A DNA stretch of 64,000 bases from Massilia terrae (GCF_024753145.1 NZ_JANUGU010000005.1:286490-350489); one strand, 5' to 3'; shown: positions 17,014 through 26,136, numbered from the stretch's first letter. Translations and numbers: made by a program. Notes: generated by a model not told the origin, from the sequence alone.

Positions 17014-17973
17014 ATGGCAGTATTCACCACGGTCACGCTGGATGACCTCACCCAGTGGATCAGGCAGTTCCCCCTCGGCCAGGCGCGCGCGCTGAAAGGC
17101 ATTGCGAGCGGCATCGAGAACACCAACTACTTCCTGACGACCGAGCGCGGCGAATACGTGCTCACGATTTTCGAAAACCTCGATTTCGCGCAGCTGCCGT
17201 TCTACGTGCAGCTGATGGCGCACCTGGCCAGGCGCGGCATCCCGGTGCCGGACCCGGTGGCCAACGACCAGGGCGAACTGGTGGTGCCGCTGCAGGGCAA
17301 GCCCGCCGTCATCGTCAGCAAGCTGGAAGGCGCGTCGCAGATGGACCCGCAGCCGGTGCACTGCGCCGAAGGCGGCCGGATGCTGGCGCGGATGCACCTG
17401 GCCGGGCGCGACTTCCCGCTGCGGCAACCCAACCTGCGCGGCCTGGACTGGTGGCTGGAGACGGCGCCCAAGGTCATGCCATTCCTGTCGGCCGCCAACG
17501 AGGCGCTGCTGGCAACCGAAATCGCGTACCAGAAAGCGTTTGCCGATACCCCCACCTACCGCGGCCTGCCGCGCGGCCCGGTGCACGCGGACCTGTTCCG
17601 CAATAACGTGATGTTCGTGGGCGACAAGCTCACCGGCTGCTTCGACTTCTATTTCGCGGGCTGCGACACCTGGCTGTTCGACGTCGCGGTCACGGTCAAC
17701 GACTGGTGCATCGACCAGGCCACCGGCGCGCTCGACGCGGCGCGCACGGAGGCGATGCTGGCGGCCTACCAGGCGGAGCGCCCGTTCACGCCGGAAGAGC
17801 GCGAAGCCTGGCAGCCGATGCTGCGCGCGGCCGCGCTGCGCTTCTGGCTGTCGCGCCTGTACGACTTCCACCTGCCGCGCGAAGCCGAAATGCTGACGCC
17901 GCACGACCCGACCCATTTCGAGCGCATCCTGCGCGACCGCCTGGCCCTGCAGGCGCCGGAGCTGCCGGCATGA
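17014..17973 (+). CDS. thrB: Homoserine kinase (ThrB, choline-kinase-like type)
   Basis: Phosphorylates homoserine to O-phosphohomoserine for threonine synthesis. The 319-residue protein belongs to the aminoglycoside phosphotransferase/choline-kinase fold group used by proteobacteria lacking GHMP-type ThrB. Evidence: [20 protein letters not shown], the kinase catalytic loop [15 protein letters not shown] (HxDxxxxN) and the metal-binding [21 protein letters not shown] start at ATG 17014 ([16 protein letters not shown]); a TTG two codons earlier is in frame. The final codons overlap the following membrane-protein gene as ATGA, indicating translational coupling. Confidence 0.94.
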   Translation: MAVFTTVTLDDLTQWIRQFPLGQARALKGIASGIENTNYFLTTERGEYVLTIFENLDFAQLPFYVQLMAHLARRGIPVPDPVANDQGELVVPLQGKPAVIVSKLEGASQMDPQPVHCAEGGRMLARMHLAGRDFPLRQPNLRGLDWWLETAPKVMPFLSAANEALLATEIAYQKAFADTPTYRGLPRGPVHADLFRNNVMFVGDKLTGCFDFYFAGCDTWLFDVAVTVNDWCIDQATGALDAARTEAMLAAYQAERPFTPEEREAWQPMLRAAALRFWLSRLYDFHLPREAEMLTPHDPTHFERILRDRLALQAPELPA

Positions 17974-18740
17974 GCAGCCTGCCCGCGCGCACCGGCCTGG
18001 ATTGGCTCAAGCAAGGCGCGGCCCTGTTCCGCAAGCAGCCGGCCGGGCTGACCGCGCTGCTGTTCGCGAACTTCTTCATCAGCATCCTGCTGGCGTCGCT
18101 GCCTGTGCTCGGCCAGTTCGCGGCCGTGATCCTGATTCCTTCGCTGTCGATGGCATTCATGCAGGCCTGCCTGATGATCGAGAACGGCGAGACGGTAACC
18201 CTGCGCGTGCTGGCGACCGGTTTTCGCAAGCCGGCGGTGGCCGAGCTGTGCAAACTCGGCGTGGTGTACCTGATCGTGTCGGGCGTGCTGACGCTGCTCT
18301 CCGGTGTGCTGATCAATGACGCCTTCTGGCAGCAGTTGCGCGACCAGGGCTCGGTGCCGCAGAAGCTCGATATCGCGCCGCGCGACATGCTGGGCATGCT
18401 GGCGCTGTTCGTGATCGACCTGTCGGCGCTGATCTCGCTGGCGTTCGCGGCGCCGCTGGTGTACTGGGAGAAGATGGGACCGGGAAAGGCGACGTTCTAC
18501 AGCTTCTTCGCGGTGGTGAAAAGCGCACGCGTGTTCGTGGTGCTGCTGGGCGCGTGGTTCGGGCTGTTCTGCCTGGCGTCGCTGTTCATCACGCTGGTGC
18601 TCGGGCCGCTGCATATCGCGCAGGCGGTGATGTACGGGATGCTGTTTATCTTCGTGCTGTTGCTGCAGTGTGCGATCTACGTTGGCTACCGCCAGATTTT
18701 CGGCAAGCCAATCGAGCCTGCGCCCGCCCACTCTGTATAA
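17970..18740 (+). CDS. BPSS1780-family membrane protein
   Basis: Predicted inner-membrane protein of 256 residues with about six hydrophobic helices, including [79 protein letters not shown] and [20 protein letters not shown]. This architecture and the thrB linkage match the BPSS1780 family of uncharacterised betaproteobacterial proteins. The start overlaps the thrB stop by 4 bp, so expression should follow thrB. No catalytic motif is visible. A palindromic element separates it from the convergent uvrD. Confidence 0.82.
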   Translation: MSSLPARTGLDWLKQGAALFRKQPAGLTALLFANFFISILLASLPVLGQFAAVILIPSLSMAFMQACLMIENGETVTLRVLATGFRKPAVAELCKLGVVYLIVSGVLTLLSGVLINDAFWQQLRDQGSVPQKLDIAPRDMLGMLALFVIDLSALISLAFAAPLVYWEKMGPGKATFYSFFAVVKSARVFVVLLGAWFGLFCLASLFITLVLGPLHIAQAVMYGMLFIFVLLLQCAIYVGYRQIFGKPIEPAPAHSV

Positions 18741-18846
18741 CCGTCGTCCCCGCGCAGGCGGGGACCCATGGACCATTCGAACAGCCGCACCGGAGGCCGC
18801 GTGCCTGCCAACTCAGCATGGGTCCCCGCCTGCGCGGGGACGACGG
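18741..18846. repeat. REP/BIME-like two-arm palindromic element
   Basis: Left arm CCGTCGTCCCCGCGCAGGCG then GGGACCCATGG, right arm CAGCATGGGTCCCCGCCTGC and GCGGGGACGACGG. It begins 1 bp after the membrane-protein stop and ends 3 bp before the uvrD stop, filling the whole convergent gap. Confidence 0.87.
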
Positions 18847-18849
18847 ATT

Positions 18850-21159
18850 TTAGAGCCGTTCGAGCTTCGCCACCGACAGGTCCAGCACCTTCATCCCCGC
18901 CGCGCCGAAGTTGATCTGCGCGCGCGCCGCTCCCGCCCCGCCTTCGATATTGACGATCACGCCTTCGCCGAACTTGGCATGCGCCACCGACTCACCGATC
19001 CGCCAGCCGGAGCTGTGGCCCGACTTCTGCGTGATCTGCTTGGCGATCTTGTTGTCCACGCCGCCATTGCGGAACTCGGCGTCATCCCAGGCCGTCGTCG
19101 ACTTGCGGTTGGCGAACCAGTTGCCCTGCACCCGCGGCGACAGCCACTTGAGCGACTCCTCCGGCAGCTCGTCGAAGAAGCGCGACTTCATGTTGAAGCG
19201 CGTCTGCCCATGCAGCATGCGTTGCTGGGTGAAGCTCATGTACAGGCGGCGCCGCGCGCGCGTGATCGCCACATACATCAGGCGACGCTCCTCGTCCACG
19301 CCATCGGCCTCGCGCGAGCTGCTCTCGTGCGGGAACAGGCCTTCTTCCATGCCGGTGATGAACACCGCGTCGAACTCCAGGCCCTTGGCCGAGTGCACCG
19401 TCATCAGCTGCAGCGCTTCCTGGCCGGCCTGCGCCTGCGCGTCGCCCGCTTCCAGCGATGCGTGCGACAGGAAGGCCGACAGCGGCGACATCACGGTCGC
19501 CAGCGGCGCATCGGCGTCAAGAATCGCGACGCCGTCTTCGGTCACGATCTGCTCGCCCGCGACGGCGGCGGCTTGCGGGCCGAGATGCGCCGGGGCCTGC
19601 TGGCCGAAGCCCTCTTCCTGCACGAACTGCGCAGCCGCGTCGACCAGCTGTTCCAGGTTTTCGATGCGGTCAGCGCCTTCCTTCTCGGTGGCGTAGTGCG
19701 TCAGCAGCGTGCTGCGTTCGAGGACCACGCGCACCATCTCCGGCAGCGGCAGGTTTTGCGTTTCGAAGCGCGCGCCCTCCACCAGCTTGACGAAGGCGCC
19801 CAGCGCGGAGCCGGCCTTGCCGGTCATGTAGGGCACCGCCGCGTACAGCGAAATCCCGTACTGTTCGGCCGCGTTCTGCAGCAGCTCGATGCTGCGCGCG
19901 CCGATGCCGCGCGTCGGGAAGTTCACCACGCGCAGGAAGGCGGAGTCGTTGTGCGGGTTGTCCATCAGCTGCAGGTAGGCGATCGCGTGCTTCACCTCCG
20001 CGCGCTGGAAGTAGCGCAGGCCGCCGTACACGGTGTACGGCATGCCGGCCGCGAACAGCGCGTGCTCGATCACGCGGCTTTGCGCGTTCGAACGGTACAG
20101 GATGGCGATTTCATTGCGCGGCGTGCCGTCCGCCATCAGGCTCTTGGCTTCCTCGATGATCCATTGCGCCTCCTCGAGGTCCGACGACGATTCGTACACG
20201 CGCACCTGCTCGCCCTGGCCGGCGTCGGTGCGCAGGTTCTTGCCGAGGCGGTTGCGGTTGTACGAGATCAGGTAGTTGGCGCTGTCGAGGATGTGGCCGT
20301 GCGAGCGGTAGTTCTGCTCCAGCTTGATCAGGTTGGTGACCTTGAAGTCGCGCTCGAAGGCGCTCATATTGCCGACGTTCGCGCCGCGGAAAGCGTAGAT
20401 GCTCTGGTCGTCGTCGCCCACCGCGAACAGCGCGCCGCCCTGCCCTTCGCCGTAGCCGGCCAAAAGCTTGAGCAGCTTGTACTGCAGGTCGTTGGTGTCC
20501 TGGAACTCGTCCACCAGGATGTGGCGGAAGCGCGTCTGGTAGTGGTGGCGCAGCGGCTGGTTGCGCGACAGGAGCTCGTAGGTGCGCAGCAGCAGCTCGG
20601 CGAAATCGACCACGCCTTCGCGCTGGCACTGCTGGTCGTACAGCTCGTACAGTTCGACGAACTTGCGCGTGATCGGCTCGTGCGCTTCGACGTCCTGCGC
20701 GCGCAGGCCCTGGTCCTTCGCGTTGTTGATGAAGTAGAGCAGGTCCTTGGCCGGGTATTTTTCGTCGTCGACATTGTTGGCCTTGAGCAGGCGCTTGATC
20801 ATCGACAGCTGGTCTTGCGTGTCGAGGATCTGGAAGGCCTGCGGCAGCGCCGCGTCGCGGTAGTGGGAGCGCAGCAGCCGGTTGCACAGGCCGTGGAAGG
20901 TCCCGATCCACATGCCGCGCGTATTCACCGGCAGCATCGCGGACAGGCGGGTCAGCATCTCCTTCGCCGCCTTGTTGGTGAAGGTCACCGCCATGATGCC
21001 GCTCGGGCCGACCTGGCCGGTCTGGATCAGCCAGGCGATGCGGGTGGTCAGCACCCGCGTCTTGCCGGAGCCCGCGCCGGCAAGGATCAGTGCGCTCTGG
21101 GGCGGCAGCGTGACGGCGGCCAGTTGTTCGGGATTCAGCTTATGAAGGAGATTCTGCAT
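18850..21159 (-). CDS. uvrD: DNA helicase II, UvrD/PcrA type
   Basis: Superfamily 1 3'-5' DNA helicase of nucleotide excision and mismatch repair, 769 residues. Motifs in order: Walker A LAGAGSGKTRVLTTRIAWL (near residue 30), TFTNKAAKEM, WIGTFHGLCNRLLR, Walker B VDEFQDTNDLQY, GDDDQSIYAFRGA, LEQNYRSHGHILD, TVHSAKGLEFDAVF and EERRLMYVAITRARRRLYM. The C-terminal tail WRIGESVAHAKFGEGVIVNI is the Tudor-like module seen in UvrD/PcrA. Starts MQNLLHKLNPEQLAAV. Full length; alone on the minus strand and convergent with the thrB unit. Confidence 0.96.
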   Translation of the reverse strand: MQNLLHKLNPEQLAAVTLPPQSALILAGAGSGKTRVLTTRIAWLIQTGQVGPSGIMAVTFTNKAAKEMLTRLSAMLPVNTRGMWIGTFHGLCNRLLRSHYRDAALPQAFQILDTQDQLSMIKRLLKANNVDDEKYPAKDLLYFINNAKDQGLRAQDVEAHEPITRKFVELYELYDQQCQREGVVDFAELLLRTYELLSRNQPLRHHYQTRFRHILVDEFQDTNDLQYKLLKLLAGYGEGQGGALFAVGDDDQSIYAFRGANVGNMSAFERDFKVTNLIKLEQNYRSHGHILDSANYLISYNRNRLGKNLRTDAGQGEQVRVYESSSDLEEAQWIIEEAKSLMADGTPRNEIAILYRSNAQSRVIEHALFAAGMPYTVYGGLRYFQRAEVKHAIAYLQLMDNPHNDSAFLRVVNFPTRGIGARSIELLQNAAEQYGISLYAAVPYMTGKAGSALGAFVKLVEGARFETQNLPLPEMVRVVLERSTLLTHYATEKEGADRIENLEQLVDAAAQFVQEEGFGQQAPAHLGPQAAAVAGEQIVTEDGVAILDADAPLATVMSPLSAFLSHASLEAGDAQAQAGQEALQLMTVHSAKGLEFDAVFITGMEEGLFPHESSSREADGVDEERRLMYVAITRARRRLYMSFTQQRMLHGQTRFNMKSRFFDELPEESLKWLSPRVQGNWFANRKSTTAWDDAEFRNGGVDNKIAKQITQKSGHSSGWRIGESVAHAKFGEGVIVNIEGGAGAARAQINFGAAGMKVLDLSVAKLERL

Positions 21160-21208
21160 CCAGCCATTATACCGCCGGGGGTCGGCCGCCGCCGCTGTTG
21201 CCAGCCTG

Positions 21209-22477
21209 TTATTGGCCCGGATTCTGCGCGCGCGGCGCAGCCTCGTTCACCAGCAAGGCCAGGTCGAAACGCTTGTCGGCGCCGCCCACGGAAACGGCGA
21301 TCTTTTCGCCGAGTTTGCCCATGAGTCTGGGATGGTAATGCTGGTCGCCGGATGTCAGGTCCACGTCGATCATGTACGTCTTATCAAGCGCACTGACGGG
21401 CGTGATGACGAAGGCGGCGCGCCAGTTTCCCTTTTCGATGCCGAACTGGCCGCCGGCCGCTTCGATCAGGTGAGGCGATTTCTCGCCAGCCTTCTGGTCG
21501 ATCGTATCGGCCGTGACGCGTGTCACGGCATCGGATTCGTTCATGTTGAGGATCATGATGTCATACAGGGGCTTGCCCGGCGCCGCGGGTTCGCTCGCCC
21601 GCGCGGCAATGCCCGCGTAAGCGCCGCCGGCAATCATGGATGCCACGAGCACGCGGCCGATCAGGCGCCGCTTTGCACGCGGCTGGTTCTGCAGGGTCAT
21701 GAAACGCTCCTTTACGGGATGGTTGAATCGCCAGCTGCAGGCGACGGTGGTGGGTGCTGCGCTTGCAAGCGATTGCGATTTCAGCAGGGCCTGCGCGTAG
21801 CTGCGCAGCAGGCCGGGATGGCGGCGCAGCACGGCGGCGTCGCAGGCCATTTCCTGGTCGGCACGGAAGAACACGGCCGCGGCATGCACCAGCGGGTTGA
21901 ACCAGAACAGGCACTGCAGCGCCGCCTGTAGCAGGTTCACGAAGACATCGGCGCGGCGCGCATGGACACGTTCATGCGCGATGATCAGGGCCTGCTCCTG
22001 CTCCGTGTAGCGCTGGGCGAAATCGGAGGGGACGATGATTTTCGGCCGCCACAAGCCAAGCAGCACAGGGCCGCTGGCGGGCGAGTCGCTGTAGAACAGG
22101 CGACCGGCCGGCGTCAGCTCGCCCAGCCCGCGCACAAAGCTGCGGTGCGCGCGCCAGAACCAGAGCGCCAGCGCCACCGCGCCGAGGCACCACAGCGCTT
22201 GCAACGCACCGACCCCGTGCACGCCCGCATGCCTGGCCGGCGCGGCCAGCAGCTCGGTCGATGCCCGGATCACCGCCACCACCGTCGGGCGATGCTGCAC
22301 GGCCATTCGCGGCAGCAAGGCCACGCCGATCAGGATCGGGACCAACAGCCACGCCTGGTAGGCCAGCGTGGCGCCGAACAGCTTGCGGAGCGGCCAGCGC
22401 AGGGCCAGCACGAACACAATGGCGGCGCTGGCTGCCACGCAGGCATCCAGCAGGTGAGTCCACCAGTCAATCGCCAT
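21209..22477 (-). CDS. M56 (BlaR1/MecR1-like) membrane metallopeptidase
   Basis: Inner-membrane zinc protease of 422 residues that in this family senses a signal and relieves BlaI-type repression. The N-terminal half has several membrane helices (CVAASAAIVFVLALRW, YQAWLLVPILIGVALLP, ALQALWCLGAVALALWFW). The zinc site is IIAHERVHARRADVFVN, with HExxH at about residue 168, followed by QCLFWFNPLVHAAAVFFRAD and EMACD. A membrane anchor near residue 275 (GRVLVASMIAGGAYAGIAA) leads to a ~140-residue periplasmic sensor domain with no recognisable penicillin-binding motif, so beta-lactam sensing is not supported. It overlaps the upstream BlaI gene by 11 bp and follows it in one operon. Confidence 0.9.
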   Translation of the reverse strand: MAIDWWTHLLDACVAASAAIVFVLALRWPLRKLFGATLAYQAWLLVPILIGVALLPRMAVQHRPTVVAVIRASTELLAAPARHAGVHGVGALQALWCLGAVALALWFWRAHRSFVRGLGELTPAGRLFYSDSPASGPVLLGLWRPKIIVPSDFAQRYTEQEQALIIAHERVHARRADVFVNLLQAALQCLFWFNPLVHAAAVFFRADQEMACDAAVLRRHPGLLRSYAQALLKSQSLASAAPTTVACSWRFNHPVKERFMTLQNQPRAKRRLIGRVLVASMIAGGAYAGIAARASEPAAPGKPLYDIMILNMNESDAVTRVTADTIDQKAGEKSPHLIEAAGGQFGIEKGNWRAAFVITPVSALDKTYMIDVDLTSGDQHYHPRLMGKLGEKIAVSVGGADKRFDLALLVNEAAPRAQNPGQ

Positions 22478-22850
22478 CGCGCATCTCCTTCACCAGGCGG
22501 GTCAGCTCGTCGAGGTCTTCCTTGGTCAGCTTCTGCTGCTTGCCGAAGTGCGCCACCAGCGGTGCGATGCGTCCGCCGAACAGGCGCTCGACCATGCCGA
22601 CACTTTCGGTGGTCAGCCACTGCTCGCGCTTGAGCACCGGGCTGTACAGGTAGCGGCGCCCGTCCTTGCGCGCGCTGACGGCACCCTTCTTCAGCAAGCG
22701 GTTGAGCAGGGTCTTGACGGTCGCTTCCTGCCAGTCCTGCTCGGGGGCAAGCGCGGCCACGACGTCCTCCGCCGGCATCGCCGCGGCCGACTGCCACAAC
22801 ACTTCCATGACTTGCGACTCGGCGTCGCTGATCGCGATCTGCTTCTTCAT
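22467..22850 (-). CDS. BlaI/MecI/CopY family transcriptional repressor
   Basis: Winged-helix repressor of 127 residues. It begins MKKQIAISDAESQVMEVLWQ, with the recognition region WQEATVKTLLNRLLKKGAVS and wing KDGRRYLYSPVLKREQWL, then a C-terminal dimerisation helix ending LTRLVKEMRDGD. It is first in an operon with an overlapping M56 protease, the classic repressor/antirepressor arrangement. Two inverted repeats of the BlaI type lie immediately upstream at 22849-22884 and 22885-22900, one touching the start codon, so autorepression is very likely. Target genes beyond its own operon are unknown; the hemerythrin gene lies divergently next to the operators. Confidence 0.93.
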   Translation of the reverse strand: MKKQIAISDAESQVMEVLWQSAAAMPAEDVVAALAPEQDWQEATVKTLLNRLLKKGAVSARKDGRRYLYSPVLKREQWLTTESVGMVERLFGGRIAPLVAHFGKQQKLTKEDLDELTRLVKEMRDGD

Positions 22851-22884
22851 TCGAATTCGATTACAGGCGTAATTGAATTCGAAT
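22849..22884. promoter_or_regulatory. Probable BlaI-type operator 1
   Basis: Inverted repeat with 16-base arms ATTCGAATTCGATTAC and GTAATTGAATTCGAAT around AGGC, with one mismatch between arms. The inner GATTAC...GTAAT(T) repeats the half-sites of operator 2. It overlaps the first bases of the BlaI-like coding sequence on the minus strand, so bound repressor would block initiation. Confidence 0.75.
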
Positions 22885-22900
22885 GATTACAAAAGTAATC
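22885..22900. promoter_or_regulatory. Probable BlaI-type operator 2
   Basis: Perfect palindrome GATTACAAAAGTAATC, directly abutting operator 1. On the minus strand it follows -35-like hexamers TTGACC (22906-22911) and TTGACG (22900-22905), so it would sit in the core promoter of the BlaI-M56 operon. Confidence 0.75.
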
Positions 22901-23047
22901 GTCAAGGTCAACAACTTTCGCTATTGGTTTTGTTGCCCTGCTCCAAGCTGCAAATATAGGTGTTGAAAAATGAATCGGGCATGTACATATGCTCTTGACG
23001 GGTTCATACGTGAACTTGCGTCTACACACTTTGCAGGAGGAGATGAA

Positions 23048-23554
23048 ATGGCGATTTTTGATGATCCAGTCCAACCTTCCCACCCGATGGACCCGGTCGA
23101 GCATCCGCTCGATTTACTGCTGCGCGACCACGAGATGGTGCGCAAGCTGGCCGACAAATACTGCAACACCGACGACAAGGCAGTGAAAAAGCAGGCTGCA
23201 ACGCAATTGGTTCAAGCCATCCATACCCACTCTCGCGTGGAAGAGTCCGTCTTCTATCCGGGCGTGCGCCAGATCGATGCGGCCATGATCGGCCACTTCG
23301 AGCAGGATCACCAGAAGGTCGATGACCTGATCGCGGCGCTGCAGGGCATGAAGCTTGACGAGCAGCAAGCAGACCGCCTGATGATGGAACTGATTCCCGC
23401 AGTGCTGCACCACATCGAGCAGGAAGAAAAGGAATTCTTCCCCAAGCTGGAGCGCGCCAATATGGACATGGCGCCGATCGGACTCCAGATGCAATCGTTC
23501 GAAGCGAACCTGATCCACATGCAAGCGCAAGCCGGCATCGACATGCGTCGCTGA
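23048..23554 (+). CDS. Hemerythrin domain-containing protein
   Basis: Cytosolic four-helix-bundle protein of 168 residues with the HHE cation-binding pattern: LLRDHEMVRKLADKY, HTHSRVEESVFYPGV, HFEQDHQKVDDLI and PAVLHHIEQEEKEFFPKL, supplying the His/Glu ligands of a di-iron site. Such proteins bind O2 or NO or store iron. I chose ATG 23048 (MAIFDDPVQPSHPMDP) because AGGAGG lies just upstream; the frame extends to 22970 without such a site. It diverges from the BlaI-M56 operon and shares its ~200-bp regulatory region, but co-regulation is only an inference. Confidence 0.9.
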   Translation: MAIFDDPVQPSHPMDPVEHPLDLLLRDHEMVRKLADKYCNTDDKAVKKQAATQLVQAIHTHSRVEESVFYPGVRQIDAAMIGHFEQDHQKVDDLIAALQGMKLDEQQADRLMMELIPAVLHHIEQEEKEFFPKLERANMDMAPIGLQMQSFEANLIHMQAQAGIDMRR

Positions 23555-23684
23555 GCGCGAAATCGTCGCATCCACGCCACCGTCCAGGTGGCGTTCTTTC
23601 TTCGTTGACAGCCACCGCCAGCCGCGCGCCACGCGCGAAGCGATTGGCTTAACTTAGCGGCCGATGCTTTGAAAGGAGATCCCG

Positions 23685-23898
23685 ATGCTGAACCGAGTTG
23701 TGACCGTGGCCGCCCTTGCAGTGGGCGGCATGATGCTTCTATAAACCGGACGGGGCCGTGGAAAAAATCGGCGCCGCGCTGGGCGCCATGCGGCTGGAAG
23801 CGCGGCAGAACTTGCAGCGCTTTAAGGAAATGCTGGAGCAGCGCGGGCACGAGAGCGGCGCGTGGCGGGGATCGATCCCGCAGCAGTCCACGCACTGA
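23685..23898 (+). pseudogene. Small membrane-anchored protein gene with a +1 frameshift
   Basis: A strong ribosome site (AAAGGAG) precedes ATG 23685, which opens MLNRVVTVAALAVGGMMLL and stops at TAA 23742. In the +1 frame, starting at TAT 23740, the reading continues YKPDGAVEKIGAALGAMRLE and ARQNLQRFKEMLEQRGHESG to a TGA at 23896-23898. Removing one base near 23739 gives a coherent protein of about 70 residues: an N-terminal hydrophobic segment followed by a charged helical tail. This may be a decayed gene, a sequencing error, or a real +1 shift at CTT-CTA-T, where CTA is a rare codon in such a GC-rich genome. I recognise no family. Without a shift only a 19-residue peptide is made. Confidence 0.55.
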
Positions 23899-23920
23899 TG
23901 CGTGCGCGCCGGTCAAAAAA

Positions 23921-23958
23921 GAGAACGTCGTTCCCGCGTCCGCGGGAACGACGTTCTC
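23921..23958. repeat. Perfect single palindrome, REP-like, probable bidirectional terminator
   Basis: Perfect 18-base arms GAGAACGTCGTTCCCGCG and CGCGGGAACGACGTTCTC with loop TC, flanked by AAAAAA on the left and TCTTAT on the right. It separates the convergent small gene and M13 peptidase gene. Nearly the same element occurs at 36225. Confidence 0.85.
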
Positions 23959-23978
23959 TCTTATACAATCAGTTGCGA

Positions 23979-26054
23979 TCACCAAACGCGGCAGCGCTTC
24001 TCCTTGACCATCGGCTGCCCCGCCTTGCACTGGAAGGCCTGCTGGAACTGCGGCATGTTCACCATCAAGCCGTTGACGCGGAAGCGGCCCGGCGAGTGCG
24101 GGTCGGTCATCGCGTGCACGCGCAGGTTTTCCGGACGGTCGTTTTCGCAGGCCCATTGTGCGTAGCCGACGAAGAAGCGCTGCTCCGGCGTCAGGCCATC
24201 ACGCATCGGCTGGGCTTGCTGCGGCAAGCTCGCCATCTGTTCCTTCCATGCCATCCAGCCGAGGATCAGGCCACCGAGATCGGCCACGTCTTCGCCCAGC
24301 GTCAGCTTGCTGTTGATCTTGATGTCGTCCACCACCGTGTACTGCGCGTACTGGTCGACGATGCATTGCGCACGCTCCTCGAAGGCCTTGGCGTCCTTCT
24401 TCGTCCACCAGTCCTTCAGGTTGCCATGTTCGTCGAACTGGCGGCCTTCGTCGTCGAAGGCGTGGGTCAGCTCGTGGCCGATGGTGCCGCCGGTGTTGCC
24501 GTAGTTGGGCGCGTCATCCATTTTCGGATCGAACAGCGGCGGCTGCAGCACGCCAGCCGGGAAGTTGATGTCGTTCATCTGCGGGTTGAAGTAGGCGTTC
24601 ACCGTCGGCGGCGTCATGCCCCATTCGCTGCGGTCAAGCGGCTTGCCGATCTTGGCTAACTGGCGCTTCACTTCGAACTCGTTGCCGCGCACCACGTTGC
24701 CGACGAAGTCGCCCGGCTTCACGACGTAAGCCGCGTAATCGCGCCATTTGTCCGGGTAGCCAATCTTGTTGACGATCGCGGCCAGCTTGGCCTGCGCGCG
24801 CTTCTTGGTATCCGGGCTCATCCAGTCGAGCTCCTCGATGTCCTTCTTCATCGCGTCTTCGATCTGGCGCGTCATGTGCAGGGACTTGGCCTTGAGCTCG
24901 GGCGCGAAGGCGCGCGCCACGAATTCCTGGCCCAGCGCTTCGCCGAGCTGGGTGTCGACCAGGCGCACGCAACGCTTCCAGCGCGGCGGCTGCTGCTGGA
25001 CGCCGCGCAGGGTCTTGCTGAAGAAGGCAAAATTTTCCTTGTCGAAGTTCGACGACAAGGCCGGCGCCATCGAGTGCATCACGTGCCAGCGCAGATAGGT
25101 CTGGATCGCCGCCAGGTCCTTGCTGCCCAGCAGCTTGGCGAATTCCTTGAAGAAGGCCGGCTCGGTGACGTTGAAGCTGTCGAGCTTCGGCTTGCCGACA
25201 GCGGCCAGGTAGGCGTGCCAGTCGAAGCCGGGTGTCAATGCCTGCAGGCCCTTGTCGTCCATCTTGTGGAACAGCTTGTAGGGATCGCGCTTGTCGACCC
25301 GCGACAGCGAGGCCTTGGCCAACGCGGTCTCGATCTCCATCACCGTGGCGGCGGCGCGTTGGGCCTGCGCGGCGCTCGCGCCGGACAGCTGGAACATATG
25401 GGCGACGTGGGCCACGTACTTGTCGCGGATTTCCTTCGACTTGGCATCAGTCTTCAGGTAGGAATCGCGGTCCGGCAGGCCGAGGCCGCCTGCGCCCGCA
25501 AAGGCGATCACGCGGCTTGCATCGGCAAAGTCCTGGCCGGAATCGAAGCCGAAGAACAGGCCGGCATCGGCCAGGTCCATGTGCAGCGATGCCAGCACCG
25601 GGGCCAGGTCCTTCACCGAATGCATGGTGGCGATGCGGTCGAAGTAAGGCTTGAGCGGCGCGGCGCCGCGTTGCTCGATGGCCGCTTCGTTCATGCAGGC
25701 GCCGAAGTAGTCACCGATCTTCTGCTGGGTCGCGTTGCGGCCTTCCTTTTTCTTGGACAGCTCGTCGAGCACGCCCCACAGGAAGCGCTGGTTGTCCTGC
25801 GCCAGCTTGCCGTACACCGACCAGCGCGCCTGGTCGGCCGGAATCGGATTGTTCTTCATCCAGCCGCCACAGGCGTACTGGTAGAAATCGACGCAGGGAT
25901 CGGCGCTCTTGTCCATCGCGCTGGTGTCCAGGCCCGGCGTGTACGGGAAGGAAGTCGCGGGCTTGTCCTGCTGGGCGGGTGCGGTCTGGGCGGCGGCAAG
26001 GGCGCCGGCGCCGGCGCAAACGAGGGTGACGGCAAGGCGAATCAGGTGGCGCAT
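23979..26054 (-). CDS. M13 family (neprilysin/PepO-like) metalloendopeptidase
   Basis: Exported zinc endopeptidase of 691 residues. A signal peptide (MRHLIRLAVTLVCAGAGALA) is followed by the peptidase M13 N-terminal domain starting GLDTSAMDKSADPCVDFYQY then ACGGWMKNNPIPADQARW. The C-terminal catalytic domain has INFPAGVLQPPLFD, the zinc motif TIGHELTHAFDDEGRQFD (HExxH at about 527), the third ligand in LGEDVADLGGL, and the closing CRVW typical of the family. I start at ATG 26054, giving a clean signal peptide. Probably periplasmic and acting on peptides. Single-gene unit, convergent with the small frameshifted gene. Confidence 0.94.
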   Translation of the reverse strand: MRHLIRLAVTLVCAGAGALAAAQTAPAQQDKPATSFPYTPGLDTSAMDKSADPCVDFYQYACGGWMKNNPIPADQARWSVYGKLAQDNQRFLWGVLDELSKKKEGRNATQQKIGDYFGACMNEAAIEQRGAAPLKPYFDRIATMHSVKDLAPVLASLHMDLADAGLFFGFDSGQDFADASRVIAFAGAGGLGLPDRDSYLKTDAKSKEIRDKYVAHVAHMFQLSGASAAQAQRAAATVMEIETALAKASLSRVDKRDPYKLFHKMDDKGLQALTPGFDWHAYLAAVGKPKLDSFNVTEPAFFKEFAKLLGSKDLAAIQTYLRWHVMHSMAPALSSNFDKENFAFFSKTLRGVQQQPPRWKRCVRLVDTQLGEALGQEFVARAFAPELKAKSLHMTRQIEDAMKKDIEELDWMSPDTKKRAQAKLAAIVNKIGYPDKWRDYAAYVVKPGDFVGNVVRGNEFEVKRQLAKIGKPLDRSEWGMTPPTVNAYFNPQMNDINFPAGVLQPPLFDPKMDDAPNYGNTGGTIGHELTHAFDDEGRQFDEHGNLKDWWTKKDAKAFEERAQCIVDQYAQYTVVDDIKINSKLTLGEDVADLGGLILGWMAWKEQMASLPQQAQPMRDGLTPEQRFFVGYAQWACENDRPENLRVHAMTDPHSPGRFRVNGLMVNMPQFQQAFQCKAGQPMVKEKRCRVW

Positions 26055-26136
26055 GGGGGCTCCAAAGGCGGGGTCACGACCGCCGGTATGCTGCCACACA
26101 ATTGTCTAGCTATCAATAATGATCCGACGCGCAAAC

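Noticed and set aside
18670..21324. 884-codon open frame on the plus strand
   Set aside because: Antisense to uvrD; the UvrD motifs are complete on the other strand.
21209..22850. Beta-lactam-sensing BlaR1-BlaI resistance locus
   Set aside because: The M56 protein lacks a penicillin-binding sensor domain and no beta-lactamase gene is nearby; only the repressor/protease architecture is supported.
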